DNA from: a virus
IMG/VR virus record: IMGVR_UViG_3300025093_000120
Coordinates: 1-23,794 of that record
Length of the DNA stretch: 23,794 nucleotides
Reading direction: 5' to 3' (one strand)
In this document: in pieces, positions 17,160-23,794 of the stretch
Layout: every line of letters begins with the position of its first letter
Position numbering within the stretch: the first letter of the stretch is position 1
Position numbers and translations under genes: made by a program
Notes under the pieces: generated by a model
Databases searched by the model: none
Told to the model about the DNA's origin: nothing
What the model saw: the letters and a program-made list of their open reading frames with translations, nothing else

Positions 17160-18187
17160 TTCTTTCTATTTTTAAAATTTAACTTTTCTTTTTTAATCAA
17201 TTTGAGAAATGGCTCCATAAAATTTATATAACCGTTTTCTCCACCAGGTAGGGCGTATATAACTCCGTCTTCTATCATCATTTTAAGAACGTTCTTATAA
17301 TCTCTCCCACTTGGGTCTAAAGGTAATTTTATTAAACTTTCTACACTTTCTGTAGCCTCTTCAGTCAATAAAGGTTCATTTAAATCAATTATTTTTTTAT
17401 TTATTTCATAAAATGGTCCTTTATGTGAGCCTCTAGAGACCCCATTAATAATGTTGTTTATTACCTTTAAAGGTGTTTTTCCTCTTTTCTCTTGGATTAC
17501 TTCGCTTTCTTTAAGTATTTCCTCTAAGGTCACCTTTCTTTCTTTTATTTGTGGAAAATAGTTTAATAACGTATTTTCCGTTACCCCATCAATACCTTTA
17601 ATATTATCGGATGAACAACCTTCTATAATTTTAACAAGTCCAGCGTTTTCGTAGTAGTGTTGAAAAAACCATTGGTAATTTCCTACTCCTACTTCCATTT
17701 TTTTATCTGCTAAAAATATTGTAACTTCTTCGGTTATTAATTGACATAAGTCTCTGTCATTAGTGTAAACCATAACATCTTCCAACTTCTTTTTATTTAA
17801 ACAGTAATACGCTATTAAATCATCTGACTCAACATCTGTGTGTTCATATTGTCTAATAAAAAGGTCTTCTGCGTATTGTTTTACACGTAACTTTTGAAGT
17901 TCGTATTCTTGGTCGAAATATCTTGGTCTGTTTTCTTTGTAATCAGGATAATAATCTAAACGCAAAGTGCCTCCACGTTCACCATCCCAAGTGACTACTA
18001 CTTTATCAATTTTATGTTCAACGATTATTTTACGTAGAATACTATAGAAAGCAAATATTCCACCAATGTGTTTGTCTTTATGGTAAACGTTCTTAGCTCC
18101 GTTATAAGAACGTTTCATAAGAACGTTACCATCGACAATTAGAGTTTTTGTTCTCCTATTTCTATTTCTAGGTGTTTTGAGTCCCAT
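17156..18187 (-). CDS. rnh: 5'-3' exonuclease/flap nuclease (T4 RNase H, FEN family)
   Basis: It removes RNA primers and 5' flaps on the lagging strand. Acidic metal-binding clusters are in family order: LIVDGN, VVTWDGE, DVESDDLIA, YTNDRDLCQL, and GCSSDNIKGIDGVTENT, the last being the helix-hairpin-helix/K+ motif region. I start it at the ATG at 18185-18187 (343 aa, MGLKTPRN...), which places the first Asp cluster 18 residues in; a TTG 14 codons upstream (18229) would also be in frame but lengthens the overlap. With the ATG start it overlaps the 83-aa gene by 20 bp. T4 RNase H has 305 residues. Its TGA overlaps the next ATG (ATGA). It shares a transcript with SSB, recombinase and helicase. 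Confidence 0.9.
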   Translation of the reverse strand: MGLKTPRNRNRRTKTLIVDGNVLMKRSYNGAKNVYHKDKHIGGIFAFYSILRKIIVEHKIDKVVVTWDGERGGTLRLDYYPDYKENRPRYFDQEYELQKLRVKQYAEDLFIRQYEHTDVESDDLIAYYCLNKKKLEDVMVYTNDRDLCQLITEEVTIFLADKKMEVGVGNYQWFFQHYYENAGLVKIIEGCSSDNIKGIDGVTENTLLNYFPQIKERKVTLEEILKESEVIQEKRGKTPLKVINNIINGVSRGSHKGPFYEINKKIIDLNEPLLTEEATESVESLIKLPLDPSGRDYKNVLKMMIEDGVIYALPGGENGYINFMEPFLKLIKKEKLNFKNRKK

Positions 18188-18419
18188 GCTGGCTAAAATT
18201 AAATGGTCCAACAATCTGTTCTCTTGCAATATCTTCTTCGGTTTGAACTAACACACCCAATTCGAGTAATAAATTTTTAGCTTCTTCTGTTATCGGATGT
18301 CCATTAACAAAATCTTCTAATGGTTTTTGAATTATATAGAAAGATACTAATTGTACTTTATCGTCATCAATTAGAGCTTCTTTATTTAACTCTACTAATC
18401 TATTATAATCTATTCTCAT
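18168..18419 (-). CDS. Small unknown protein in the replication block (83 aa)
   Basis: The ATG at 18417-18419 lies 8 bp after the UvsX stop, behind the leader TTAATATACACA. The translation is acidic and mostly helical (MRIDYNRLVELNKEALIDDD; ITEEAKNLLLELGVLVQTEE). It has no Cys and no recognisable fold signature. The C-terminus overlaps the start of the nuclease gene by 20 bp. I see no close known family. The position suggests a small partner of the recombination or replication machinery, but this is only guilt by association. Confidence 0.78.
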   Translation of the reverse strand: MRIDYNRLVELNKEALIDDDKVQLVSFYIIQKPLEDFVNGHPITEEAKNLLLELGVLVQTEEDIAREQIVGPFNFSQHGTQNT

Positions 18420-18427
18420 TGTGTATA

Positions 18428-19456
18428 TTAAGCTAATCCTTCGATATTGTCTTTTACTACTTCGGTTTCAAATGACGTATCATTTTCATCCAATTCTTCC
18501 AAACCACTTTTGATAAACATATCCATCCAATAATCAGCGTACTGTTCTTTGTAAGCGGTTTCTGCTGCTTTATTGTCTTCAATGAAATCATGTGGTGTGA
18601 CAATTACTTTACCATCTTGGTACCCAATACCATTAACGTGGTTCTTTAAGATAGAAATCTTAGACCTGGTAGCGTAATTGATTTTTCTTCCACCTTTAAC
18701 TGCGTTTAGTTTATTGGTTCCTGAGTTCTTTTGGTTACCAAACAAGAAGATAAGTGTACTATTTAAGAAAATAGCTTCACCACCTTTCATCTTAATTTTA
18801 GGTTGTCCAAAAGGATTGTCAGGTAACTCAACCCAAGGTTGGTTAACAAACACAATTGTATTGGTGTAAGGAGATGTTTCTTTTCTAGAACCTGTGATTC
18901 TACCATTTAGACCCATTCCAATTTTATCAGCTAATACGGACGCGTTATGCATCTTACCACCTTTACCATCGAAAGTCATCTTACAAGGAATAGACCCAAC
19001 AGAATCCCAAAGGAAACAAATATCCTTTTGAATTTCTTTTTCTTGTGCGTCTAAGACCTCATTGATATAATCTGTGATTTGTTCTATATAATCGAAATCA
19101 TCTCTAAACAAAAAGAAACCTTTCCAATCACCTGGGGAAACTTCCTCACAATCAAAGCCCATTAATTTAGCGTGAGAAAAACTCCATTTCTTTTCTGTTA
19201 TAATAAAAACAGGTAGAATGTCATTCTTTTGTAACCAAGTTGCTGCTTTAATCAAAGCAGTTGTTTTACCTGTATCTGAATGTCCTAAGAAGACATTCAA
19301 GTGACCTATGGCTGGGCCAGGTACTCCAGTTGCTTTCTGGAATACCTCACCAAGGTCAATAAATCTATCCTTTTTATATTTCGTCTTACTACTAAATTTA
19401 TTAGATAATGCTTCAATATCAAAAGTTTTCTTTTTAATTGCTGCTTTTTTCGCCAT
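18428..19456 (-). CDS. uvsX: UvsX-like RecA-family recombinase
   Basis: It promotes strand exchange for recombination-dependent replication and repair. The 342 residues are shorter than T4 UvsX (391) and close to RecA. Features in order: basic N-terminus (residues 1-30), Walker A GHSDTGKTT at 58-66 (Lys64), ITEKKWSFSHAKLMGFD at 86-102 (Glu88 is in the place of the RecA catalytic Glu region), Walker B CFLWDSVGS at 147-155 (Asp151), FVNQPW at 203-208 (L2-proximal segment), and MKGGEAIFLNSTLIFLFG at 223-240, resembling the RecA 'GG.al.f.....' segment. The acidic tail (about 320-342) is typical for interactions with SSB. The ATG at 19454-19456 follows TCTAAAACTTAAAAC, 10 bp after the gp32-type gene. 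Family call secure; UvsX rather than host RecA follows from context. Confidence 0.9.
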   Translation of the reverse strand: MAKKAAIKKKTFDIEALSNKFSSKTKYKKDRFIDLGEVFQKATGVPGPAIGHLNVFLGHSDTGKTTALIKAATWLQKNDILPVFIITEKKWSFSHAKLMGFDCEEVSPGDWKGFFLFRDDFDYIEQITDYINEVLDAQEKEIQKDICFLWDSVGSIPCKMTFDGKGGKMHNASVLADKIGMGLNGRITGSRKETSPYTNTIVFVNQPWVELPDNPFGQPKIKMKGGEAIFLNSTLIFLFGNQKNSGTNKLNAVKGGRKINYATRSKISILKNHVNGIGYQDGKVIVTPHDFIEDNKAAETAYKEQYADYWMDMFIKSGLEELDENDTSFETEVVKDNIEGLA

Positions 19457-19466
19457 GTTTTAAGTT

Positions 19467-20348
19467 TTAGAATGGTTCTTCATCATCACTACTACTAGTA
19501 GCCATAGATGATGTGTTTACGGGTGTTTCTTCTTTTTTAGGTTGTGCTTTAAATGAAGACTCAGATTCAGAATCATCACCTTTAGCGACAAACTTCTCAA
19601 GGTTTTTATCCCACTGTGGTGTCTCACCATCTGCGATTAACTGTACGTAATCTAAAGGTTGTGCTTTATAAACTTCTTTCCAAGTAGTTGCATCTCCCAT
19701 CCATTCTTTAGCCTGAGATGATTTAGGGTCTGTTAAGACATCAACATCTTCAGTCAAAATAGAAGTGATTTTAGCGTAACCTTTGTTATCACGACCAACC
19801 ATTAAAGTAATATCTCTACCTTCTCTTGGGTCAGTAATGTTACCTCTTTTGGTGAAAAGTGGAATGATTTTGTCTAGGGCTCCTTCTCCCTTGTAGTTGT
19901 GTGGGAATCTCCAAAATTTAACCCCATCACCTTCGTTGTTTCTATCAATAAGTCTAGTTAGATAGAATTTTCTAGCTGAGTACTGAGTAGCTAACTCTTT
20001 GTCTGTTTTGTTTCCTGTTTCTTTCCAAGATTTGAAAAGTTCGTCAGAAACCTCACAAAGTGGACAATGTTCTCCATCGTTATGTTTTCTACAATAGATT
20101 TTTCTCCACTTACCACCAACTTTGATTGAATGCCAATGGCCTTCGTCAAATGGTGTTTCATCTTTTTTATTAACAGGGTGAACACCTGTTTTAGGTGGCA
20201 TCAATCTAATGGTTAATTCACCATTATCAATACCTTCTTCTAATCTTACAGCAAAGTACTTGCTGAAATCTTGTTCATACGAACCACCTGAATTTCCTCC
20301 AGATTTGTTGTTTTCATACTGTTTTGCAATCGCGTCGAGTACACTCAT
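19467..20348 (-). CDS. 32: gp32-like single-stranded DNA binding protein with zinc site
   Basis: It coats single-stranded DNA and organises replication and recombination proteins. The 293 residues compare with 301 in T4 gp32. The zinc ligands fit: His73, Cys86, Cys95 and Cys98 (KIYCRKHN and EHCPLCE). T4 has His64, Cys77, Cys87, Cys90, so the first and last intervals are identical and the middle is one shorter. The N-terminal residues 1-30 (MSVLDAIAKQYENNKSGG) form the cooperativity arm region, residues 30-245 the OB-type core with many Lys/Arg/aromatic residues, and the C-terminus ends in an acidic tip (SSSDDEEPF) as in bacterial SSBs. First gene of the replication operon; the ATG is preceded by AAAAAAAAAGTAAAATT and a candidate promoter 46 bp upstream. 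Confidence 0.93.
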   Translation of the reverse strand: MSVLDAIAKQYENNKSGGNSGGSYEQDFSKYFAVRLEEGIDNGELTIRLMPPKTGVHPVNKKDETPFDEGHWHSIKVGGKWRKIYCRKHNDGEHCPLCEVSDELFKSWKETGNKTDKELATQYSARKFYLTRLIDRNNEGDGVKFWRFPHNYKGEGALDKIIPLFTKRGNITDPREGRDITLMVGRDNKGYAKITSILTEDVDVLTDPKSSQAKEWMGDATTWKEVYKAQPLDYVQLIADGETPQWDKNLEKFVAKGDDSESESSFKAQPKKEETPVNTSSMATSSSDDEEPF

Positions 20349-20394
20349 AATTTTACTTTTTTTTTAGTTATTAATTTATTAATTCTATATGTTA

Positions 20395-20423
20395 ATTATA
20401 ATAGAATGCTTGTATATGTAAAT
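20395..20423 (-). promoter_or_regulatory. Candidate promoter for the gp32 replication operon
   Basis: On the minus strand ATTTACAT (20416-20423) is followed by 15 bases and then TATAAT (20395-20400), a perfect sigma70 -10 with TTTACA as -35 at 16-bp spacing. It lies just after a 36-nt hairpin and 46 bp before the gp32 ATG. The octamer and spacing match the site before gp25. Confidence 0.5.
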
Positions 20424-20425
20424 AA

Positions 20426-20461
20426 GAATGGGATTAAAATCTTAAAATTTCAACCCCATTC
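20426..20461 (-). terminator. 36-nt fully paired hairpin, probable terminator
   Basis: On the minus strand GAATGGGG...TCCCATTC forms the base of a stem that continues inward through TTGAAAT/ATTTTAA to a small loop; all positions pair when G-U wobbles are allowed. A weakly U-rich tail (TTATTTAC) follows. It sits 25 bp after the stop of the acidic 268-aa gene. Its near-symmetry means it would also fold on the plus strand. The weak tail leaves open a processing or mRNA-stability role instead. Confidence 0.6.
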
Positions 20462-20486
20462 CACATAGTCTATTTGTCAATACCTT

Positions 20487-21293
20487 TTAATTATTTTCTG
20501 GATTAAAAGAACTTTTTACTTCTTCTTCACTATAAGAACTATCTACTTCTTCAGGTGTAATAACGTATTCAGTTTTTTCACCATCTTCTACGTTTTCTCC
20601 TGTAGATATTCTATAGTTTTTATCTGTTGATGCCTTTTCTTCCCAATAATCAGATAACTTCATATTAAAAGGATAAGAATCCAATGAACGAAGTTCTAAT
20701 TTTTCTTCAGGTGTTTTAATATCTTGTTCTAGTTTACCTATTTTTGAAGCTATAGTATCCATTTTTGTTAACTGTGCTTCTAGGTTGGATAATTTATCTG
20801 TTAAAGACTGTAGATAAGAACTGTTTTCTTGCCCCACTGAAACAGCTTGTTGTGCCATTTCTTTAGCTTCATCAGAACCTTTAACGATTGCAGTAACATC
20901 TATTTCTTCTACTTCCTCGTCTTCAGCTCCTTCTAAATCATCAGCTGCTGTAAATTCACCCGCGGTACCAAATTCATCCTCAACTTCTTCACTACCTTCT
21001 TCAGCTGCTGGTTCTTCTCCACCAAAATCAAACTCACCACCTTCGGCTTCAGCTTCACCACCTTCTTCAGGTGAACCCTCATCTCCAAAATCAAAGTCAG
21101 TGTTTTCTTCTTCACCACCTTCTTCAGCTGCTGGTTCTTCACCACCCTCTTCTTCAGGGTCTTCAGTTAACATGTCATCTCTATATCCAGGTGCTTCTTT
21201 TCTAACTTTAGCTTCTGTTAATTCGTTACCTTTAGCTGGGTCATACCCTAAAAGGCTTTTAAATTTTTCTAAGTCTTCGTTTAATTTATCCAT
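20487..21293 (-). CDS. Highly acidic, repeat-containing coiled-coil protein (268 aa)
   Basis: I start it at the ATG 21291-21293, one base after the TAA of the 61-aa gene (TAAAATG); a GTG six codons upstream would overlap that gene. Residues about 44-130 are dominated by Glu, Gly, Asp and Ala with repeated EEPAAEEG (two copies 41 residues apart) and FDFG units. Residues about 150-200 form a heptad-like coiled coil (YLQSLTDKLSNLEAQLTKMD). The C-terminus is acidic again. I do not recognise the family. Acidic, coiled-coil, disordered proteins of this size occur among prohead scaffold/core proteins and virion-internal proteins, but no neighbouring head gene (portal, protease, capsid) is in the window, so this remains a guess. 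Confidence 0.82.
   Translation of the reverse strand: MDKLNEDLEKFKSLLGYDPAKGNELTEAKVRKEAPGYRDDMLTEDPEEEGGEEPAAEEGGEEENTDFDFGDEGSPEEGGEAEAEGGEFDFGGEEPAAEEGSEEVEDEFGTAGEFTAADDLEGAEDEEVEEIDVTAIVKGSDEAKEMAQQAVSVGQENSSYLQSLTDKLSNLEAQLTKMDTIASKIGKLEQDIKTPEEKLELRSLDSYPFNMKLSDYWEEKASTDKNYRISTGENVEDGEKTEYVITPEEVDSSYSEEEVKSSFNPENN
20994..21140 (-). repeat. Pair of identical 24-bp direct repeats within the acidic gene
   Basis: The 24-bp copies at 20994-21017 and 21117-21140 are identical and lie 123 bp (41 codons) apart, in frame. They encode the EEPAAEE units. Shorter CCAAAATCAAA copies (encoding FDFG) lie between and beside them. The identity of the DNA suggests a recent in-frame duplication. Confidence 0.8.
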
Positions 21294-21294
21294 T

Positions 21295-21480
21295 TTATCT
21301 TGTATATTCACTTAATAATTGTCTACCATCATTGGTGATGATTTTCTTATGTTCTCTTTGAACCAACTCATCATTATCTTTAATCATACACTCTTCTTCT
21401 TCACAATTTTTTTTATTGTCTAAAAATTTGTTTAACTTATCATTAAGTTCTTTTTCGTTGTTTTTATTAGTGTTTTCCAT
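21295..21480 (-). CDS. Small charged protein (61 aa)
   Basis: The ATG is at 21478-21480 behind the leader TAAAAAAAAGTAATT, 26 bp after the 134-aa gene, and the stop is one base before the ATG of the acidic gene. The N-terminal half is rich in Asn, Lys and Glu with two Cys (Cys26, Cys31, in NCEEEEC); the C-terminal half reads LVQREHKKIITNDGRQLLSE, ending in a compact strand-turn-strand-like segment. I do not recognise it. Tight coupling with the acidic gene suggests the two act together, which is inference. Confidence 0.72.
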   Translation of the reverse strand: MENTNKNNEKELNDKLNKFLDNKKNCEEEECMIKDNDELVQREHKKIITNDGRQLLSEYTR

Positions 21481-21506
21481 AATTACTTTTTTTTATAAAT
21501 ATGCCC

Positions 21507-21911
21507 TTATTCTATAATCTTCTTATTTAAGGGTAAAATTTCTAAATTGTTATTTCTTAATGTAATCATTGTGTTTTGGTACTTTTCCCAATCTACTTGA
21601 TAACTACTGTAGTCGGTGTTTCCCTTTGAGATGTTGTGTTCTTTTTCTATTAACCTATTCAAGGCATTAATAGTAAAAAAAGTAGTACCTTTTTTATGGA
21701 TTTGTACTGTTTTTGGTAGTTCTTTTCTAATGTTTATTTTTTCATCAAAATTTAAAAAGATTCTATAAGTTAGAATAAGTTCATTATTTTCTGTTTCAAA
21801 TAAAAAAACAGACCTTTTTTTAACACCAAACTTTTTATATAACTTATACAGGAACTTTTCTAGATATTCAGAACTAGTAAATGTTGCTAATAATATTACT
21901 TTTTTTTGCAT
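21507..21911 (-). CDS. Unknown phage protein (134 aa)
   Basis: The ATG at 21909-21911 lies inside the upstream 188-aa gene, giving a 38-bp overlap in another frame; no later start is sensible because the next Met is near the C-terminus. The N-terminus MQKKVILLATFTSSEYLEKF looks like a beta strand followed by an amphipathic helix, then YKLYKKFGVKKRSVFLFETE and a second strand pair. The C-terminal part (YQVDWEKYQNTMITLRNNNL) is helical and polar. No Cys, no catalytic motif. I do not recognise the family. Confidence 0.75.
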   Translation of the reverse strand: MQKKVILLATFTSSEYLEKFLYKLYKKFGVKKRSVFLFETENNELILTYRIFLNFDEKINIRKELPKTVQIHKKGTTFFTINALNRLIEKEHNISKGNTDYSSYQVDWEKYQNTMITLRNNNLEILPLNKKIIE

Positions 21912-22440
21912 TCAAATATGGTATGTACTTTACATTGAGATTTTCCAATTCCTTTGGAATTCTTTCATATTCTTTTAGCTTAAGTAAACTCTTAATCTCA
22001 TTTATTATGTCCCAAGACAAAAAATTTAAAAGACCTATGTCTATATGATAGATTAAATTACCACAATAAACATAGAGTCTATCAGTATATAAATATCCAT
22101 CACATCCTTGAATGTTCTGTTTTAAGTGATTTAAGTAGTTTGTTTGATTTTTAAAATCTAATGGATTTAAGTTATTTATTTTAACTTTACTTATTATTTC
22201 TTCAATGGCCTCAAAAATAAAGGATTTTATGTGTTCTTCAAAGACCTTTCTTTTTTCTCTAGGTGAAAAAGTCCAATAAACATTTTCTTTTATTTTATGG
22301 TTTAAAATGGTGGCTCCCTTTTCTTTTGCTAAATCATAACCAATAATAATTTCAACCAAACCTTCATCATATGACATAATATCTGTCATATAAGGTTTTA
22401 TTAGATTTTTATCTTCGGTTATAATTTTAATTAGATTCAT
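21874..22440 (-). CDS. Unknown phage protein (188 aa)
   Basis: The ATG at 22438-22440 follows TATATTTCTTTTTA, 38 bp after the peptidase-domain gene. The translation is lysine-, isoleucine- and asparagine-rich and mostly helical. Segments worth noting are the strand-like opening MNLIKIITED, YWTFSPREKRKVFEEHIKSF (about 55-74) and DGYLYTDRLYVYCGNLIYHI (about 115-134). No known motif was found. It overlaps the next gene by 38 bp. The function cannot be inferred beyond being part of the same transcript as the small genes around it. Confidence 0.77.
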   Translation of the reverse strand: MNLIKIITEDKNLIKPYMTDIMSYDEGLVEIIIGYDLAKEKGATILNHKIKENVYWTFSPREKRKVFEEHIKSFIFEAIEEIISKVKINNLNPLDFKNQTNYLNHLKQNIQGCDGYLYTDRLYVYCGNLIYHIDIGLLNFLSWDIINEIKSLLKLKEYERIPKELENLNVKYIPYLNAKKSNIISNIY

Positions 22441-22478
22441 TAAAAAGAAATATAACTAAAAATTAATAATTAGTAAAA

Positions 22479-23794
22479 TTAAGCAAATAAATCATTAACA
22501 TTATAAACTTCTAGTTGTGAATTGTTTGCCTCAGCTTTAGCTTTTTTAACTGTTGTTTTACCTTCACTACCAGTACCCCAAGAAAAATGTATATGGTCAC
22601 CAACGTTGGGGGCACTTTTGTTACAATATTCATCTATATATCTAAGCTTATCGTAAACTTTACCACCACTTCCACTAGCACTAATACCTCTAATTATTTC
22701 AATAACGTTTTGTGTTTTAGTGCCGTTTTTAGAAACATTCCACGGTTTTTTATTTTTAGGCATTCTTCCCCAACTTTCATCTGTGGTACAATTTGAGGCA
22801 TTACCTTTTCCTGCCCCAGCCACAACAATATCAATACCATTACCAGCTTTATGTCTACTATCATAACTTCTTGTATAGTGATATTTATCGTTACCTGCAG
22901 TTACTTCTATCGTATATGATGGGTATTTAGATTTTATTTCAGCAAATACTTTAGCAGCAACTTTAGATATTTTTTCACCTATATCACCCCCATTGGATAA
23001 CTCACCTTCATACCATTTTCCGTTTTTCTTATGTGAATAACATCCGGTATTGGGGTTCTTTGTTGGTACTTGTTTGAATGATGGATTACGACTTGGTGGT
23101 AATACGTATTCTGGTACAAAGAATTTTTCTTTATAACCTAAATTAGCCAAAACTCCCCTCAAATAATCAGCGTTCGGGTCTGTACAATTTGAGGATGTCG
23201 GTTGTTGGGGTGGTGTTCCTGTTGTTATTGCAGAAGCGTAATTATTAAACCATTGTCTTAATGCTTGGTCGGTTATTGGTTCTTCTATTGAAAACCCACC
23301 ATCTGATAGTATTTTACTTTGTATTTTTTTAATTTTAGCCCCATTCGCGTTTATGTAGTTTACACTACCTGAAATCATATAAACTTTATTGGCCTTTTTA
23401 GTGAAATAATTTTCATCAAACCCTGGGTTAGGGTCTACTAAACCTGTTAACTCATAAGTATTATAGTATGGTACAGCTAAATTAGCTCTGTTACCAACAC
23501 CCATGACATACTTTTTTAATGTATTAACCCTAAGACCACTATTCCAACCTTTTATGGCCTTATTCATATCATCAATTGTGTTAGCACTATTATTAGGTAC
23601 ACCCGCTGCCATAATTATATAAGCGGATTCTCTAACCGCGGTAGGTACTTGTCCCCAAGAGTCTTCTCTGCTAATATAATTTTCTCTTTCAGGCCATATA
23701 TATAATATTTTGTCAGAACTACCTGATGGAACGTTTAAGTAAAATTTATTTTTATCTCCACTTCCTGTGCTAGTCCCAAATTTAGATATTGTTT
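22479..23794 (-). CDS. Tail-associated protein with C-terminal M15-like peptidase domain, N-terminus beyond the window
   Basis: An ATG at 23610-23612 would give 377 aa, but the frame stays open upstream to the right edge (60 more codons, reading ...FYLNVPSGSSDKILYIWPER... into AYIIMAAGVPNN), so I treat the gene as 5'-partial. In 377-aa numbering, the C-terminal domain (about 215-350) carries SRHKAGNGID with His254 and Asp261, fitting the HxxGxAxD zinc site of M15 peptidases (VanY, endolysin L-Ala-D-Glu or D-Ala-D-Ala peptidases), and GDHIHFSWG with His340/His342 as the last ligand. The N-terminal part is unknown. It probably cuts peptidoglycan peptides, either as a tail-borne lysin during DNA entry or as an endolysin; the long extra N-terminal region and absence of a holin gene favour the former. 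Confidence 0.82.
   Translation of the reverse strand, partial: TISKFGTSTGSGDKNKFYLNVPSGSSDKILYIWPERENYISREDSWGQVPTAVRESAYIIMAAGVPNNSANTIDDMNKAIKGWNSGLRVNTLKKYVMGVGNRANLAVPYYNTYELTGLVDPNPGFDENYFTKKANKVYMISGSVNYINANGAKIKKIQSKILSDGGFSIEEPITDQALRQWFNNYASAITTGTPPQQPTSSNCTDPNADYLRGVLANLGYKEKFFVPEYVLPPSRNPSFKQVPTKNPNTGCYSHKKNGKWYEGELSNGGDIGEKISKVAAKVFAEIKSKYPSYTIEVTAGNDKYHYTRSYDSRHKAGNGIDIVVAGAGKGNASNCTTDESWGRMPKNKKPWNVSKNGTKTQNVIEIIRGISASGSGGKVYDKLRYIDEYCNKSAPNVGDHIHFSWGTGSEGKTTVKKAKAEANNSQLEVYNVNDLFA

Noticed and set aside
18188-18229. TTG start for the 5' nuclease, adding 14 residues
   Set aside because: The added residues are translated from the overlapping 83-aa gene and the ATG at 18187 places the first catalytic Asp at a usual distance from the N-terminus.
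21294-21311. GTG start for the acidic protein, adding 6 residues
   Set aside because: It would overlap the 61-aa gene, while the ATG at 21293 follows that stop codon by one base.
22441-22478. ACTAA...TTAGT inverted repeat followed by T-rich DNA as a terminator
   Set aside because: The stem is only 5 A/T-rich pairs and would be too weak; the region is simply AT-rich.
1-23794. tRNA genes, CRISPR array, insertion sequence or integrase
   Set aside because: The gaps between genes are too short and contain no cloverleaf, spaced repeats or terminal inverted repeats; no transposase or integrase motif was read in any frame.

Overview
The window looks like part of the genome of a large T4-like (myovirus-type) tailed phage that infects a member of the Bacteroidetes, probably Flavobacteria. 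The T4-like assignment rests on homologues of the T4 core set that can be read directly: a gp25-like and a gp6-like baseplate wedge protein, a gp41-like replicative helicase, an RNase H/FEN-type 5' nuclease, a UvsX-type recombinase and a gp32-type single-stranded DNA binding protein whose zinc-ligand spacing nearly matches T4. The host assignment is inference. It rests on the AT-rich DNA, the A/T-rich leaders before almost every ATG with no usable Shine-Dalgarno site, and the GCxDPxAxNY motifs in the tail proteins, a motif typical of secreted Bacteroidetes proteins.

Every gene I can support lies on the minus strand, so transcription runs from high to low coordinates. Going that way, 23794-22479 is a tail-associated protein with a C-terminal M15-like peptidase domain; it is open at the window edge and its 5' end is missing. 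Next come four small genes I do not recognise as families (22440-20487), ending in a very acidic coiled-coil protein. A 36-nt perfect hairpin and a candidate promoter (20461-20395) precede the replication block: gp32-type SSB, UvsX, an 83-aa protein, the FEN-type nuclease, a 149-aa protein, gp41-type helicase and a class II (B12-dependent) ribonucleotide reductase (20348-13385). A clear intrinsic terminator (13337-13362) and a second candidate promoter with the same layout (13298-13326) separate this from the baseplate block: gp25, gp6, five structural proteins of unknown type, a 1397-aa wedge/adaptor protein and a further Cys-rich protein that runs off the left edge (13267-1).

The most unusual part is the left third. 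The C-terminal half of the 1397-aa protein is built of repeated CxxC...CC modules spaced about 56-60 residues apart (once 80). The neighbouring partial gene and an upstream 280-aa protein carry related Cys pairs, GCxDPxAxNY motifs and Asp-rich calcium-type loops. I read these as surface-exposed, modular, probably host-facing tail or baseplate parts stabilised by disulfides or metal. That function is inference.

No tRNA, CRISPR array, insertion sequence or integrase was seen. No gene-free stretch exceeds 300 bases; the two largest gaps are 117 bp (13268-13384) and 138 bp (20349-20486), and both hold regulatory candidates.
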